Assembly (NCBI GenBank): GCA_021817005.1 | Contig: JAKAWJ010000021.1 | Span: 1 to 33,790 of the forward strand | DNA length: 33,790 nt | Source: an archaeon | GTDB taxonomy: Archaea > Thermoproteota > Thermoprotei_A > Marsarchaeales > Marsarchaeaceae | Direction of reading: 5' to 3' | Shown: one piece after another, positions 33,294 to 33,790 of the stretch | Layout of the letters: every line of letters starts with the position of its first letter | Position numbering within the stretch: position 1 is the first letter of the stretch | The notes under the pieces: model-generated | What the model was told of the DNA's origin: nothing | Seen by the model: only the letters and a program-made list of their open reading frames with translations | Database searches by the model: none | Translations under genes and position numbers: made by a program

Positions 33294-33544
33294 GCGAGTC
33301 ACCCCCTCACAACCTTGCTGGCACTATTGACGCCACCTCCCGCAACTGTAAAGGAGTAATAGCCGGCTTGGAGGCGCTTTTGGGCGACGCTCCTCCCGGT
33401 ACAAGCGCAGTCGCACTGATTGGTGACGTTCTAAGCCGCCATGATGTTCACACCTGGTGTGACAGAAAGGGGTACAGAGTGACTCTGGAAGAGCGCCGTG
33501 GTAAGGTTATTGCACTAACAATCGTAAAGAGTCGGGACTCGTAA
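33290..33544 (+). CDS. Degenerate TusA-like small protein coupled to mfnB
   Basis: An 84-aa protein starting at a TTG whose bases overlap the mfnB stop (TTGA, 33290-33293), so translation is probably coupled. Residues 13-80 fit the TusA (SirA/YeeD) fold. IDATSRNCKGVIAGLEALL aligns with LDxxGLxCPxPVxxLKKAL, PPGTSAVALIGD with the PG-turn, and DVHTWCDRKGYRVTLEER with the DIxxWaxxxGH region. The catalytic Cys (Cys20) is kept but CPxP has become CKGV. TusA proteins pass persulfide sulfur, including to molybdopterin and tRNA thiolation. Without CPxP the role is uncertain. The family call is moderate. Confidence 0.55.
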   Translation: MSESPPHNLAGTIDATSRNCKGVIAGLEALLGDAPPGTSAVALIGDVLSRHDVHTWCDRKGYRVTLEERRGKVIALTIVKSRDS

Positions 33545-33672
33545 CAAACCCCTGATGAGAACCCCTAGGACAGGTGCCTGGTTAAGATACTGCGAAGGTC
33601 GTTGTTTGTCCAATCTGGAGAATTATTCTGCAGGTGTAGAAGAGCGGGCGTGCTGCATTTCGGAACTACGTA

Positions 33673-33753
33673 TCATACTGCGCGCCTCTTCTCTTGTCCC
33701 TTGTACTTAGACTGCATCAAAAGCTGAGCCACCTCCTCGCACAGCCAAAGCAT
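33673..33753 (-). CDS. Possible leaderless 26-aa ORF at the window edge
   Basis: The minus strand shows a strong TATA box (CGATTTATAAATAAA, about 33770-33784). About 25 nt on is an ATG opening a 26-codon frame (MLWLCEEVAQLLMQSKYKGQ...). The promoter spacing is ideal and the frame after the stop stays open for some 30 codons, so this may be a miniprotein or a gene broken by a stop. It could also be chance. Confidence 0.25.
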   Translation of the reverse strand: MLWLCEEVAQLLMQSKYKGQEKRRAV

Positions 33754-33790
33754 ATGCGTCTCCCAACTTTTTATTTATAAATCGTATGTA

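Noticed and set aside
1-33790. CRISPR array, prophage, toxin-antitoxin or defence island
   Set aside because: No regularly spaced direct repeats, no cas, integrase, capsid or recognisable toxin genes were seen.

Overview
The window looks archaeal. It encodes a full-length tricorn protease, an MfnB-type aldolase otherwise known mainly from methanofuran synthesis, archaeal-style MoaB, MoeA and MoeB proteins, and a chlorite dismutase/HemQ-family protein. Many genes have AT-rich TATA-like boxes about 25-33 nt upstream of a start codon (leaderless layout), and TTG and GTG starts are common. There are no rRNA or tRNA genes and no CRISPR array, so I cannot place it further than an aerobic or microaerobic heterotrophic archaeon, perhaps Thermoplasmatota or TACK-related. 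Coding density is only moderate: several spacers of 300-700 bp hold small ORFs, palindromes and gene remnants.

Layout. (1) 1-2000: an HD-domain nucleotidase, a 55-aa membrane protein and an IS5-like transposase remnant. (2) 2001-5732: moaD, a MoeB-like E1 enzyme, moaE, coxG and coxM. These are molybdopterin synthase genes beside CO-dehydrogenase-type genes, but there is no large or small hydroxylase subunit. (3) 5727-9557: a zinc-ribbon/PH membrane protein, endonuclease III, and a divergent pair of an enolase-superfamily racemase and an amidohydrolase. (4) 9730-11854: mocA-like cytidylyltransferase, then moaC and moaB. (5) 11900-18566: a Na+/H+ antiporter, an M20 peptidase, a SufR-like Fe-S regulator, a YyaL-type thioredoxin-fold protein and a zinc-ribbon membrane protein. 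(6) 19179-24974: a DHA2 MFS transporter, the pntB/pntA-2/pntA-1 transhydrogenase operon and a frameshifted trmO/tsaA gene. (7) 25003-33544: tricorn, a secreted glycoside hydrolase, xdhC and moeA, a HemQ-like gene, and mfnB with a TusA-like gene.

Functional theme. Ten genes in dispersed small operons (moaD, moeB, moaE, coxG, coxM, mocA, moaC, moaB, xdhC, moeA) cover most of molybdopterin-cytosine-dinucleotide cofactor synthesis and insertion for a xanthine-oxidase-family molybdo-hydroxylase or aerobic CO dehydrogenase. moaA and the catalytic subunits must lie elsewhere. Tricorn, the M20 peptidase, the racemase and the amidohydrolase point to peptide and amino-acid turnover. The transhydrogenase and antiporter handle NADPH and ion balance.

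The most unusual features are: a perfect inverted repeat over the mfnB start codon and a similar one over the coxM promoter; a degenerate TusA-like gene overlapping the mfnB stop; the trmO gene broken by three homopolymer-associated frameshifts; and a SufR-like regulator whose third cluster ligand appears to be His.
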